A DNA stretch of 64,000 bases, taken from the NCBI RefSeq assembly GCF_001874645.1, contig NZ_CP017886.1, positions 1,364,001-1,428,000 of the forward strand. Reading direction: 5' to 3'. A program made the translations under genes and the position numbers. The DNA is from Pseudomonas frederiksbergensis. GTDB lineage: Bacteria > Pseudomonadota > Gammaproteobacteria > Pseudomonadales > Pseudomonadaceae. Numbering within the stretch: the stretch's first letter is position 1; every line of letters begins with the position of its first letter. Under the pieces are notes generated by a model. It did no database searches and was not told the origin of the DNA. It worked only from the letters and a program-made list of their open reading frames with translations. Below are positions 18,220 through 27,884 of the stretch, in pieces.

Positions 18220-18302
18220 GTAGGCGCTGCCGCAGGCTGCGATCTTTTGATCTTCGGCGCCTTTGAGGACGCTAAAAGATCGCAGCCTGCGGCAGCTCCT
18301 AC
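18220..18302. repeat. Extragenic palindrome (REP doublet, inward arms)
   Basis: GTAGGCGCTGCCGCAGGCTG ... CAGCCTGCGGCAGCTCCTAC facing each other between two convergent genes. The arms match apart from one position. Confidence 0.87.
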
Positions 18303-18328
18303 ACCTATTTGCGCCCGCGCAGAAACGA

Positions 18329-19453
18329 TCAGCCTTGTCGGTAAGGCAAGGCGCTCTTCGCCTCTTCTGCATACCCCATGACCCCCACGCGTTCGCGCTC
18401 AAGAAAGTCTTTCACTGCTGCCTTCAATCCAGGATGACGCAAGTAGTGCCAGGAATGGGTGATCACCGGTTCAAAACCACGAATCAGTTTGTGTTCGCCC
18501 TGTGCGCCGGCATCGAAACGCTGAAAGCCGTTGGCGATTGCGTAGTCCATGCCTTGATAGAAACAGGTCTCGAAGTGCAGGCGGTCGAACTCCGCCAGGC
18601 AACCCCAGTAACGTCCATAAAAACTGTCGCCACCGACCAGGCTGAACGCCATGGCCACCGGTCGTGATCCTTGTTTGGCCAAGACCACCCGAATAGCTTC
18701 GGGCATGCGTTCGGCCAACAGGCTGAAAAAATCCCGCGTCAGGTACGGCGACTGCCGACGCACGGCATAGGTGTTGGCATAGCAGGCGTAGACAAAATCC
18801 CACTGCGCCTGGTCGAGCTGATGCCCTTCAAGCCATTCAAACTCAATGCCCTGCCCCGCCACTTGTTCACGTTCCTTGCGCATCTGCTTGCGCTTGCGAG
18901 AACTGAGTGCGTCGAGGAAGTCCTGAAAATCCCGATAACCGCGATTCTGCCAGTGATACTGGCAACCGATGCGTTGCAACCAGCCCGGTTGCTCGGCCAA
19001 TGCCGCATCGGTAAAGGCGTCGGTAAAGTTGATATGGGCGCTGGAAAGTCCTTCAACTTCCAGATAACCCGGCACGCTGTTCAGCAGTTCGAAACCGTCC
19101 TGCACGGTGGCCGCCAACAACCGGGGTCCGCTGACCGGACTGAATGGCACAGCCGTCAACAGTTTGGGGTAGTAATCAATCCCGGCCCGCTCGCAAGCAT
19201 CGGCCCAGGCATGGTCGAACACGTATTCGCCGTAGGAATGCCATTTGCGGTAACTCGGCAATGCCGCGATCAGCCGACCGTCTTCGATGTGCAGCAGATG
19301 CTCCGGCTGCCAGCCAGACTGCGGCCCCAAGCTGCCACTGTCTTCCAGCGCACCCAGAAAGGCGTGACGCAGAAACGGCTGAGTCTCGGGCACCAGCGCA
19401 TCCCACTCTTGCGGCGCGATGGCGGACAGACTGTCCAAAACGTGTAACGGCAT
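18329..19453 (-). CDS. FemAB/GNAT-like acyltransferase (DUF482/PF04339 type)
   Basis: 374-residue protein of the 'peptidogalycan biosynthesis'/GNAT-fold family, thought from the fold to transfer an acyl or aminoacyl group; no substrate is established. The segment SSRKRKQMRKERE and a C-terminal RFDAGAQGEHKL..RGFEPV are characteristic. The start at 19453 (MPLHVLDS) has a GGGGAACAGG stretch just upstream; a start at 19501 adds 16 residues. It is convergent with the ABC exporter across a REP element. Cytoplasmic, with no membrane segment. Confidence 0.84.
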   Translation of the reverse strand: MPLHVLDSLSAIAPQEWDALVPETQPFLRHAFLGALEDSGSLGPQSGWQPEHLLHIEDGRLIAALPSYRKWHSYGEYVFDHAWADACERAGIDYYPKLLTAVPFSPVSGPRLLAATVQDGFELLNSVPGYLEVEGLSSAHINFTDAFTDAALAEQPGWLQRIGCQYHWQNRGYRDFQDFLDALSSRKRKQMRKEREQVAGQGIEFEWLEGHQLDQAQWDFVYACYANTYAVRRQSPYLTRDFFSLLAERMPEAIRVVLAKQGSRPVAMAFSLVGGDSFYGRYWGCLAEFDRLHFETCFYQGMDYAIANGFQRFDAGAQGEHKLIRGFEPVITHSWHYLRHPGLKAAVKDFLERERVGVMGYAEEAKSALPYRQG

Positions 19454-19519
19454 CCTGTTCCCCAGCGGTTGTTGCCTACAGACCCGCCGAGTATCGCCCA
19501 TCCCCGGCGCTTGCCGATA

Positions 19520-19543
19520 TAAAAAAACCCGCCAAGGCGGGGT
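19520..19543 (-). terminator. Rho-independent terminator of the sigma/anti-sigma operon
   Basis: Read on the minus strand: ACCCCGCCTTGGCGGGT followed by seven T, about 34 bases after the anti-sigma stop codon. Confidence 0.82.
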
Positions 19544-19576
19544 CGAAAATAAGTATGAGGGAGGTGCGACCTGAAG

Positions 19577-19813
19577 CTACTCCTTAGCTTTTTGACGCTC
19601 GGCAGCCAGGCGTTCGGCAAGCTCATCGACACCTGGAACCGGCTTTTCGGGCATGACGCGCAAGGTCGCCTGCATCAAGCGCATCTGCCGAATGAACCGC
19701 CGGCAATTGGGGCAAAACATCAAATGATGACGCACCATCAGTCGCTCACGAAAACTCAACTGGCCATCGAGATAATCACTGGACCGCGCCACTTGTTCCT
19801 TGCAGGTCAACAT
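19577..19813 (-). CDS. Zinc-finger anti-sigma factor (HC2 type)
   Basis: 78-residue protein with the anti-sigma zinc motif: HHLMFCPNC near residues 29-37 plus an upstream Cys (residue 4). It has no membrane segment, so it is a cytoplasmic anti-sigma of the ZAS kind, probably holding the ECF sigma inactive until a redox or metal signal. Its start overlaps the sigma stop by 7 bases (ATGTTGA), which ties their synthesis in a fixed ratio. Confidence 0.87.
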   Translation of the reverse strand: MLTCKEQVARSSDYLDGQLSFRERLMVRHHLMFCPNCRRFIRQMRLMQATLRVMPEKPVPGVDELAERLAAERQKAKE

Positions 19814-20421
19814 TCGCCGGTTTCCTCAAAATGCTCCACGGTCGCAAACACCTTCAACCGTGCCCGGTGCAGCAGCACCCGAACATTGGAGAGCGAGATC
19901 TCCAGAAGATTACAAATCTCCTCCAGCTCCAGGCCCTGGCGCTCACGCAACAGCAGCACGCTGCTTTGCAGTTCCGACAGGCTGAGCAAGGTGTGTTCCA
20001 GGCATTCACGCAGTTCGTTTTCAGTGAGCAGCGCTTCAGGAGTGTCCTGATGCCAGCTGAACGGCGCCACCAGCCAGTGGCCATCTCCGGGGGAGAACCG
20101 ATCATCATCGATGGTGCCGTGGGGTGACGGCAGGTCATCGAGCAAGACTTCCCGGCGGTTTTGTTTGTATCGACCTTTTGCCGCGTTGGCGGTGATGGTC
20201 AACAACCAGGTCTTGAGGCTGGAACGCCCCTCGAACCCGTTCAGGTTGCGCACCACCGACAACCAGGCATCCTGCACCACTTCGTCGGCATTCCGGTTAC
20301 CGACGATGGCATAGGCCACCGCCCGCATGGCGCTCTGGTAGGTGCTGACCAACTCCTTGAAAGCCTTTTGCTCGCCCGCCAACAGGCGTTCGAGCAGTTG
20401 CGTGTCGTCAACTGCGGCCAT
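19807..20421 (-). CDS. ECF-type RNA polymerase sigma factor
   Basis: 204-residue sigma-70 family factor with region 2 (about 25-90, NADEVVQDAWLSVVRNL) and region 4 (about 140-195, LSELQSSVLLLRERQGLELEEICNLL in pieces). It is longer than minimal ECFs because of an insert (DLPSPHGTIDDDRFSPGDGH) between the regions. It is followed by its anti-sigma gene, and upstream on the same strand lies the FabH-like gene, 26 bases away. As I recall, P. aeruginosa keeps a sigma gene beside the same synthase. Confidence 0.91.
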   Translation of the reverse strand: MAAVDDTQLLERLLAGEQKAFKELVSTYQSAMRAVAYAIVGNRNADEVVQDAWLSVVRNLNGFEGRSSLKTWLLTITANAAKGRYKQNRREVLLDDLPSPHGTIDDDRFSPGDGHWLVAPFSWHQDTPEALLTENELRECLEHTLLSLSELQSSVLLLRERQGLELEEICNLLEISLSNVRVLLHRARLKVFATVEHFEETGEC

Positions 20422-20447
20422 TGATACCTCGCGTCCGGTTCGTGAAC

Positions 20448-21569
20448 TCAGCGCTTGCGCAGAATCACGCTGCCAATCGAATAACCGGCACCAAACGAGC
20501 TAAGTACCGCCAGCGAACCGGCTGGCAAATCGTCCTGATTCTTGTGAAAGGCAATCACCGAACCGGCGGAGCTGGTGTTGGCATAGGTGTCGAGAATCAC
20601 CGGGGCTTCTACTTCGGTGGCTTCGCGGCCCAGCAACTTCTTGACGATCAGGTGGTTCATGCTGAGGTTGGCCTGGTGCAGCCAGAAACGCTTCACGTCG
20701 CTGACGTTGAGCTTGTTTTCGTCCAGATGGGTCGCGATCAGTTCAGCGACCATCGGGCAGACATCACGGAACACCTTGCGACCTTCCTGGACGAAGAGTT
20801 TGTCACGGGCACCGACGCCCTCTTCCGCTGCACGGTTGAGGAAGCCGAAGTTGTTGCGAATATTGTTGGAGAACTTGGTCAGCAGTTTGGTGCTGACCAC
20901 GTCGAACTGGTACTTCGATGTAGCCAGATCGGCACGTTCGATGATGACCGCAGTGGCGGCGTCGCCGAAGATGAAGTGGCTGTCGCGGTCACGGAAGTTC
21001 AAGTGACCGGTGCAGACTTCCGGGTTGACCATCAGGATCGCCCGGGCCTGGCCCAACTGAACGCTGTTGGCGGCGGCCTGAATGCCGAACGTTGCCGAGG
21101 AACAGGCCACGTTCATGTCAAAACCGAAACCTTCGATACCCAGCGCTTCCTGGACTTCGATGGCAATGGCCGGATAGGCGCGTTGCAGGTTGGAGCAGGC
21201 GACGATCACCCCGTCGATGTCCGCCGCAGTCTTGCCGGCGCGTTGCAGGGCCTGCTCGGCAGCGCCAATGGCCATCTGGCACAGCACCGACCATTCGTCA
21301 TTGGTACGCTCGGGCAAACGAGGTGCCATGCGCTGTGGATCGAGAATGCCTTCCTTGTCCATGACAAAGCGGCTTTTGATCCCGGAGGCTTTTTCGATAA
21401 AGGCGGCGCTGGATTCGGTCAGTGCCTGCACTTCGCCACGCTCGATGGCGTCAGCGTTGTCAGCATTGAACTGAGCGACATAAGCATTGAAAGACTGCAC
21501 CAGCTCTTCGTTGGAGATGCTGTTGGCCGGGGTGTACAGGCCGGTGCCGCTGATGACGACATTATGCAT
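20448..21569 (-). CDS. Beta-ketoacyl-ACP synthase III-like enzyme (FabH2 type)
   Basis: 373-residue condensing enzyme. Catalytic residues are visible: Cys156 in NVACSSA, His298 in FWLHQAN, Asn331 in YANTSSAGS. It is longer than housekeeping FabH (about 320) and matches the P. aeruginosa PA3286-type enzyme, reported to condense octanoyl-CoA with malonyl-ACP and feed beta-oxidation products into fatty acid synthesis. The start at 21569 gives MHNVVISGTG, the correct family N terminus; a start 18 codons upstream does not fit. It may be co-transcribed with the ECF sigma gene 26 bases downstream. Confidence 0.9.
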   Translation of the reverse strand: MHNVVISGTGLYTPANSISNEELVQSFNAYVAQFNADNADAIERGEVQALTESSAAFIEKASGIKSRFVMDKEGILDPQRMAPRLPERTNDEWSVLCQMAIGAAEQALQRAGKTAADIDGVIVACSNLQRAYPAIAIEVQEALGIEGFGFDMNVACSSATFGIQAAANSVQLGQARAILMVNPEVCTGHLNFRDRDSHFIFGDAATAVIIERADLATSKYQFDVVSTKLLTKFSNNIRNNFGFLNRAAEEGVGARDKLFVQEGRKVFRDVCPMVAELIATHLDENKLNVSDVKRFWLHQANLSMNHLIVKKLLGREATEVEAPVILDTYANTSSAGSVIAFHKNQDDLPAGSLAVLSSFGAGYSIGSVILRKR

Positions 21570-21801
21570 GGTCGTTTCTCTAATCTGTTCAGGCAGAAAG
21601 TGCTGGCACCGACGTACCAACACATAAAGGGCCTTATCCCGTCAAAGGGCATCGACCTGACATCGCTTTATTCCGATCCGCCCGGGCTGCGAAGGCTCAA
21701 CTCTGCGGGGCCGGTGTTTATAACAGCGAAGTTTGCCATAAACATTGGCGTTTTGCCCCTTTTGCAAGAGCAAGCGCCTGCTTCAAACACAACGCGATAC
21801 C

Positions 21802-21889
21802 GTAGGAGCTGCCGCAGGCTGCGATCTGTTGATCTTTCTATGCCGCGACAACAGAAGATCAACAGATCGCAGCCTGCGGCAGCTCCTAC
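21802..21889. repeat. Extragenic palindrome (REP doublet, inward arms)
   Basis: GTAGGAGCTGCCGCAGGCTG ... CAGCCTGCGGCAGCTCCTAC, perfect arms of about 25 bases, between the end of hrpA and the start of the FabH-like gene, both on the minus strand. Confidence 0.9.
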
Positions 21890-21900
21890 AGGGACCGTGG

Positions 21901-24900
21901 TTAGGGTTCGACCTGGGTCCATTGCTTGCTCAAGCGTTTGTCGGAGATCGGCACTTTGGTCCCCAATTGCTGGGCGAACAGCGAAACCCGGTATTCCTCC
22001 AGCCACCAGCGATAGAGCTCAAGTTGCGGATCGCATTTGCCTTCCTGGGCGTGCTTGTTGGCGCGGGTCTGGTATTGGGTCCAGAGACCGGACAACTCGC
22101 CGCTCCAGACCCGGTCCTTCTGCACCTGAGCGCCCAGTTTTTCGAAGCGCTGCTCGACAGCTTTCAAGTAACGCGGCAGTTCCTTGAGCCACTGCATCGG
22201 GGTTTCACGAACGAAACCCGGATAGACCAGATGGCTGAGCTGCTGCTTGATATCGTTCAAGGCAACCGCTTGCGCCAGATCGATCTTGCCCTTGAAGCGC
22301 TTCTGCAAACCGTGCCAGAGCTTGAGAGTCTCCAGCGTCAGTTTCGCCAGTCGCTCGGCATGCTCAGTCCACGCACCGCGCTTGCGCTCGGCCAGCGAGG
22401 CCAAACCAGCGCCGTCACGCGGCAAGCTCGCTTCGCCGTCGAGAATGCAGCTGTCGAGGCTCGCCAGCAGAATGTCTTCCACCAGACTGTCGATACGCCC
22501 CAGTTCGCGGTACATCAGGCCCAGCTCCGTAAGCCCCGGCAACTTGCCGCGCAGAAACTTCGCCGGCTCGGCCAGTTGCTGCATGAGCAGCCGCTGCAAC
22601 GCCCGACGATGCTGGAACTCGGCCTCGGCCGACGTTGAGAAACGCCCTTCCTTGACCGTACCGGCCTCTTCCACCAGCGCCGGGTAGACCGTCATCGACA
22701 GCCCGGCGATCTTCTGTTGAGTCTTTTCGGCCACTGCCGCGAAGACCTTGGCCTCCACCGGCTGCTGATTTTTCGCCGTCTGCGGTACCGCCAATGCGGC
22801 CTGACTGGCCTCGGCGAATCGCGCCGTCAGCTCCGCCAGATCACGACCTTCGCCGAGGAACTTGCCTTGGCCATCGACGATTTCCAGGTTCATCCGCAGA
22901 TGACTTTCGACCTGCTGCGCAGCTTCGGTCCAGGCTTCATCACTGACCCGCGCACCGGTCATGCGCAACAGTTCCCGACCCAACGCCTGAGGCAGCGAAC
23001 CTTCGGCGAACGTGATGCGCTGCAAGGTGGCTTTGACGAAGTCCGGCACCGGCACGAAATTCTTGCGCAACGCCTTGGGCAGGTTGCGCACCAGCGCGAT
23101 GCACTTGGCTTCGATTACCCCTGGCACCAACCATTCCAGGCGTTCCGGCGGCAGCGCCGGCAACAGCGGTGCCGGTACGCGCAGGGTCACGCCATCGCGG
23201 GGATGGTTGGGCTCGAAGTGGTAACTCAACGGCAGGGTCAGATCGCCCAGGCGCAGGGTGTCCGGGTAATGCGCGGCGGTGACTTCGCTGGCTTCGCGAG
23301 CCAGCACGTCTTCTTCGCGCATGATCAGCAGCTGCGGGTCTTTCTGGCTGTTGACCCGATACCAGCTGTCGAAGGTGGCGGTCTGATGAATCTCTGCCGG
23401 CAAACGCGCATCGTAGAAGGCAAACAGGGTTTCCTCGTCCGCCAGAATGTCCCGGCGACGGGCCTTGGCCTCCAGTTCGTCGAGCTGTTCCAACAGTTGC
23501 GCATTGGCAGACAGGCACGTGGCCTTCGACTGAATCTCACCCCGTACCAGCGCTTCACGGATAAACAGTTCACGCGAGGTGACAGGGTCGATCGGTCCGT
23601 AATGCACGGCACGGCGGCCGACCACGATCAGCCCGAACAAGGTGATCTGCTCGTAGGCCACGACCTGGCCGCGCTTCTTCTCCCAATGGGGTTCGAAGTG
23701 GTTCTTCTTGATCAGGTGCCCGGCCAGCGGCTCGATCCAGTCCGGCTCGATCTTGGCCACCATGCGCGCATAGAGCTTGGTAGTTTCCACCAGCTCAGCG
23801 GTCATCAGCCATTGCGGACGCTTCTTGCCCAGGCCCGATGACGGGTGAATCCAGAAGCGCCGCTGACGCGCGCCCAGGTAATCGCCGTCTTCGGTTTTCT
23901 GGCCGATCTGGCTGAGCAAACCGGACAGCACGGCTTTGTGCAGTTTCGGGTAGTCCGCCGGCTCTTTGTTCAGGCTCAACTGCATGTCGCGGCAGATCAG
24001 GCTCAACTGACGATGGGAGTCGCGCCACTCGCGCAGGCGCAGGTAATTCAGGAAGTTCTTGCGGCACCAATTGCGCAGCGGGCTGGCGGTCAGGGCCTGG
24101 CGTTGTTCTTCAAAACCACGCCACAGATTGACCAGCCCGGCGAAGTCCGAGTCCACGTCTTTCCATTGTGCGTGAGCCTGATCGGCGGCCTGCTGACGCT
24201 CCGGCGGACGCTCGCGCGGGTCCTGGATCGACATCGCGCTGGCGACAATCAGCACTTCCTGCAAGCTGCCGAGTTTCGCCGCTTCAAGCAGCATCCGGCC
24301 CATGCGCGGGTCCACCGGCAAACGCGCCAGTTGCCGGCCCAGCGGCGTCAGCTGGCTGTTGCGGTCGACGGCCGAGAGTTCTTGCAGCAGGTTGAAACCG
24401 TCGCTGATGGCCTTGCCATCCGGCGGCTCGATAAACGGGAAGTCGGTAATTTCACCAAGGCGCAGGTGCAGCATCTGCAAAATCACCGCCGCAAGGTTGG
24501 TACGGAGAATTTCCGGATCGGTAAATTCTGGCCGGCCGATGAAATCTTCTTCGCTGTACAGACGGATGCAAATGCCCGGCTCGACCCGCCCGCAGCGACC
24601 TTTACGCTGGTTGGCACTGGCCTGGGAAATCGCCTCGATCGGCAAGCGCTGGACCTTGGCCCGGTAGCTGTAGCGACTGATCCGCGCGGTACCGCTGTCG
24701 ATCACATAACGAATGCCCGGCACGGTCAGCGAGGTTTCCGCGACGTTGGTTGCCAGCACCACGCGACGGCCCGGATGGGACTGGAAAATCCGCTGCTGCT
24801 CGGCCGGCGACAACCGTGCGTAGAGCGGCAGAATTTCGGTGTGTTTGAGCTGGGCCTTGCGCAGCATGTCCGCCGCGTCACGAATCTCACGCTCACCCGG

Positions 24901-25812
24901 CAGGAACACCAGCACATCACCGGGACTGCGGCGTTCGCTGCGTTCGAATGCGGCAATTTCATCAAGGGTGGCGAGGATCGCCTGATCCACGGTCAGGTCG
25001 TCTTCGACCCGGTTGCCCTCTTCGTCCTGTTCCAGCGTCAACGGCCGATACCAGGTGTCCACCGGGAAGGTGCGGCCCGAGACTTCGACAATTGGTGCAT
25101 CGTCGAAATGCTTGGAAAAGCGCTCAAGATCGATGGTCGCCGAGGTGATGATGACTTTCAGGTCCGGCCGGCGCGGCAGCAAGGTTTTCAGGTAACCGAG
25201 CAGGAAATCGATGTTCAGGCTGCGTTCGTGGGCTTCGTCGACGATGATCGTGTCGTAGCGTTCGAGGTAGCGGTCGTTCTGGGTTTCCGCCAGCAGGATA
25301 CCGTCGGTCATCAATTTGATCAGGGTGTTGGCATCGCTCTGATCCTCGAACCGCACCTGATAGCCAACCAAGGCACCCAGCGGCGTTGCCAGCTCTTCGG
25401 CCACGCGGCTCGCCACGCTGCGCGCAGCAATTCGACGCGGCTGGGTGTGACCGATCAGACCGTGCTGGCCGCGTCCGATTTCCAGGCAGATCTTCGGCAG
25501 CTGAGTGGTTTTACCCGAGCCGGTTTCGCCGGCGATGATCAGCACCTGATGCTTGAGCAGCGCCTCCTTGATTTCGTCGCGCTTGGCGGCGATCGGCAGG
25601 CTGTCGTCGTAACGAATCACCGGCAGGCTGGCGCGCCGCGCCAACACCTGGTCGCAGGACGCTTGCATGCGCGTCACCCACAAGGCCAGCTTGGCGTCGT
25701 CGGGCTTCTTGCGCAGCTCAAGCAACTGCCGCCGCAGCCGGTGGCGGTCGGCAAGCATGGCGTGGTCGAGGTTTTTCAGCAGTTTGTCGATGGAAGGCGA
25801 TTCGTCAGTCAT
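21901..25812 (-). CDS. hrpA: ATP-dependent RNA helicase HrpA (DEAH box)
   Basis: 1303-residue DExH helicase, full length for bacterial HrpA, which resolves stalled ribosomes and processes some mRNAs. Walker A GETGSGKT (95-102), DEAH (192-195), SAT (224-226), and QRKGRCGR of the second RecA lobe; then winged-helix, ratchet and OB-fold regions, and the long HrpA-specific C-terminal domain (DUF3418 type). It stands between REP elements on both sides. Confidence 0.96.
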   Translation of the reverse strand: MTDESPSIDKLLKNLDHAMLADRHRLRRQLLELRKKPDDAKLALWVTRMQASCDQVLARRASLPVIRYDDSLPIAAKRDEIKEALLKHQVLIIAGETGSGKTTQLPKICLEIGRGQHGLIGHTQPRRIAARSVASRVAEELATPLGALVGYQVRFEDQSDANTLIKLMTDGILLAETQNDRYLERYDTIIVDEAHERSLNIDFLLGYLKTLLPRRPDLKVIITSATIDLERFSKHFDDAPIVEVSGRTFPVDTWYRPLTLEQDEEGNRVEDDLTVDQAILATLDEIAAFERSERRSPGDVLVFLPGEREIRDAADMLRKAQLKHTEILPLYARLSPAEQQRIFQSHPGRRVVLATNVAETSLTVPGIRYVIDSGTARISRYSYRAKVQRLPIEAISQASANQRKGRCGRVEPGICIRLYSEEDFIGRPEFTDPEILRTNLAAVILQMLHLRLGEITDFPFIEPPDGKAISDGFNLLQELSAVDRNSQLTPLGRQLARLPVDPRMGRMLLEAAKLGSLQEVLIVASAMSIQDPRERPPERQQAADQAHAQWKDVDSDFAGLVNLWRGFEEQRQALTASPLRNWCRKNFLNYLRLREWRDSHRQLSLICRDMQLSLNKEPADYPKLHKAVLSGLLSQIGQKTEDGDYLGARQRRFWIHPSSGLGKKRPQWLMTAELVETTKLYARMVAKIEPDWIEPLAGHLIKKNHFEPHWEKKRGQVVAYEQITLFGLIVVGRRAVHYGPIDPVTSRELFIREALVRGEIQSKATCLSANAQLLEQLDELEAKARRRDILADEETLFAFYDARLPAEIHQTATFDSWYRVNSQKDPQLLIMREEDVLAREASEVTAAHYPDTLRLGDLTLPLSYHFEPNHPRDGVTLRVPAPLLPALPPERLEWLVPGVIEAKCIALVRNLPKALRKNFVPVPDFVKATLQRITFAEGSLPQALGRELLRMTGARVSDEAWTEAAQQVESHLRMNLEIVDGQGKFLGEGRDLAELTARFAEASQAALAVPQTAKNQQPVEAKVFAAVAEKTQQKIAGLSMTVYPALVEEAGTVKEGRFSTSAEAEFQHRRALQRLLMQQLAEPAKFLRGKLPGLTELGLMYRELGRIDSLVEDILLASLDSCILDGEASLPRDGAGLASLAERKRGAWTEHAERLAKLTLETLKLWHGLQKRFKGKIDLAQAVALNDIKQQLSHLVYPGFVRETPMQWLKELPRYLKAVEQRFEKLGAQVQKDRVWSGELSGLWTQYQTRANKHAQEGKCDPQLELYRWWLEEYRVSLFAQQLGTKVPISDKRLSKQWTQVEP

Positions 25813-25879
25813 CAGGTACGCAAAGGTCGTCTAGTGGCGCAGGGGGGTGATTGTCGCAGATTTAACGAGCGAACGAGAT

Positions 25880-26018
25880 CCCTGTAGCAGCTGGCGTAGC
25901 CTGCGTTCGGCTGCGAAGCAGTCGTAAAACCTGCCTCCCGAGTATTCCTGATGTACCGCGAGTACCGGTTTTGCGAGGACTTCGTCCTCGGACGCAGGCT
26001 ACGCCAGCTGCTACAGGG
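25880..26018. repeat. Long extragenic palindrome of a second type, 26-bp perfect arms
   Basis: The 26 bases at 25880-25905 (starting CCCTGTAGCAGCTGGCGTAG) are repeated as an exact reverse complement at 25993-26018, with an 87-base interior that contains smaller inverted segments (TCGTAAAACC and GGTTTTGCGA; GAGGACTTCGTCCTC). Arm sequence differs from the other eight repeats. It lies between hrpA and aceK. Confidence 0.85.
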
Positions 26019-26032
26019 TCGTGCGAAGCCGA

Positions 26033-27754
26033 TTATTCGTTGTCGAGCCCCTTGCGCCGATACGGGAACACATCAATCACCTTGCCCGCGCGAATCGCCG
26101 CTTGCAGGCCTTTCCAGTAATCGGCGTTGTACAGCTCGCCATGGAGTTGATCGAACAACCGTCGCTGCCCGGAATCAGCGAACAGGAACGGTGGGAATTC
26201 CTCAGGGAACACGTCCAGCGGTCCAATCGAATACCAGGGCTCGGAGGCCATTTCGTCTTCCGGTGTGCGCGGCTGCGGGATGTGGCGGAAGTTGGCTTCG
26301 GTGAGAAAACAAATCTCGTCGTAGTCATAAAACACCACCCGCCCGTGTCGGGTGACGCCGAAGTTCTTCAGCAGCATGTCGCCGGGAAAAATATTCGCCG
26401 CCGCCAGTTGCTTGATCGCCAAGCCATAATCTTCCAACGCTTCACGCACCTGAGCGTCGTTGGCGTTTTCCAGGTAGAGGTTCAACGGCGTCATGCGCCG
26501 CTCGGTCCAGCAGTGACGGATCAATACCGTGTCGCCTTCCACCTGAACCGTCGACGCGGCGACTTCCAGCAGCTCGGCCAGACACGCCGGATCAAACTTG
26601 CTCAACGGGAAACGGAAATCCGCGAACTCCTGGGTATCGGCCATGCGCCCGACCCGGTCGACACTTTTTACCAGGCGGTATTTCTCGATCACCGTGGCGC
26701 GGTCGACGTTCTTCGACGGCGAGAAACGGTCCTTGATGATTTTGAACACGGTGTTGAACCCCGGCAGGGTAAACACGCTCATGACCATGCCGCGCACACC
26801 GGGGGCCATGATGAACTGGTCGTCGGTGTTGGCCAGGTGGTTGATCAGTGCCCGGTAGAACTCGGATTTGCCGTGTTTGTAGAAACCGATCGAGGTGTAC
26901 AGCTCGGCGATGTGCTTGCCCGGCAGGATGCGTTTGAGAAAACCGATGAACTCCGCTGGCACCGGCACATCGACCATGAAGTACGAGCGGGTGAACGAGA
27001 AAATGATCGACACGTCGGCTTCATCGGTGATCAAGGCGTCGATCTGAATCCCCCGACCTTCGCGGTGCAGAAGCGGAATCACCAGCGGCCATTGCTCGTC
27101 CGTGGTGTAGATGCGTCCCACCAGGTAGGCGCCCTTGTTGCGGTAAAGCACCGAGGAAAACAGCTCGACGCTCAACTCCGGGTCCTTGCAAACCCAATCG
27201 GGCAGGTTCTCGCGCAGTTGCGCTTCAAGTCGGCGCAGGTCGCCGGCCAGGTTCGCGTAATCCTCGCTGAAGTGGTAGTCGGCAAAAATGCTTGCGAGCA
27301 TGTTCGACAACTGGCCTTGCGGTTTATAGGACCGGGTTTGCGCAGCCCGGGGACGGCGCAGGCTGGGCCGTGTGGTGTGGATGAACATGCAGCCGTCGCT
27401 GATCAGGTCGTGGCTGAACAGCCCGCAGAAAATCGAGTTGTACCAGGTCTCGGACAGTTCATCGTCGAAGCGCAGGTCGATCAGACTGATGTAGGCGCTT
27501 TTGACCAGCGGCCAGCAGCCGACATCCATCAGCACATCCGTCTCGAAGGCGGCATGCAGGCACCCCACCACTTCGCTGACCTTGGCTTCGTAGAGGTTGA
27601 TCCGTGCCGCCGACGCAACCTGCGCTTCCTGCCACTGCGCCTGCTCGAATCGCGCCCGGGCACCGTCTGTGATCTGGCGGAAATGCTCGCGGTAATCGTC
27701 GAAGCCGTCGAGGATCATCTGAGCGATTTCGGCGGCGGGCCATGGCTGCGGCAT
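26033..27754 (-). CDS. aceK: Isocitrate dehydrogenase kinase/phosphatase
   Basis: Bifunctional enzyme that phosphorylates isocitrate dehydrogenase to divert carbon into the glyoxylate shunt and removes the phosphate when it is not needed. 573 residues, normal length (E. coli 578). ATP-site region APGVRGMVM and FKIIKDRF; kinase-like motif DYDEICF from residue 477; [10 protein letters not shown] just before it. As usual in pseudomonads it is not next to aceA or aceB. Confidence 0.97.
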   Translation of the reverse strand: MPQPWPAAEIAQMILDGFDDYREHFRQITDGARARFEQAQWQEAQVASAARINLYEAKVSEVVGCLHAAFETDVLMDVGCWPLVKSAYISLIDLRFDDELSETWYNSIFCGLFSHDLISDGCMFIHTTRPSLRRPRAAQTRSYKPQGQLSNMLASIFADYHFSEDYANLAGDLRRLEAQLRENLPDWVCKDPELSVELFSSVLYRNKGAYLVGRIYTTDEQWPLVIPLLHREGRGIQIDALITDEADVSIIFSFTRSYFMVDVPVPAEFIGFLKRILPGKHIAELYTSIGFYKHGKSEFYRALINHLANTDDQFIMAPGVRGMVMSVFTLPGFNTVFKIIKDRFSPSKNVDRATVIEKYRLVKSVDRVGRMADTQEFADFRFPLSKFDPACLAELLEVAASTVQVEGDTVLIRHCWTERRMTPLNLYLENANDAQVREALEDYGLAIKQLAAANIFPGDMLLKNFGVTRHGRVVFYDYDEICFLTEANFRHIPQPRTPEDEMASEPWYSIGPLDVFPEEFPPFLFADSGQRRLFDQLHGELYNADYWKGLQAAIRAGKVIDVFPYRRKGLDNE

Positions 27755-27884
27755 GTGAAGACCTCTACGGGATGATTCTTATCGTTGGAGGCTGAGCTTA
27801 GAGGTCAATTGTTACGCAACGCAACCATTGCCTTGGCTCCCTGCGGCAGCGACACTTGCGCCCTGATAATGGAAGGAACGAGCC

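Noticed and set aside
23845..25887. 680-codon plus-strand frame opposite hrpA
   Set aside because: hrpA motifs are all on the minus strand; this frame lacks family features.
26021..27775. 584-codon plus-strand frame opposite aceK
   Set aside because: Shadow of aceK; no independent support.
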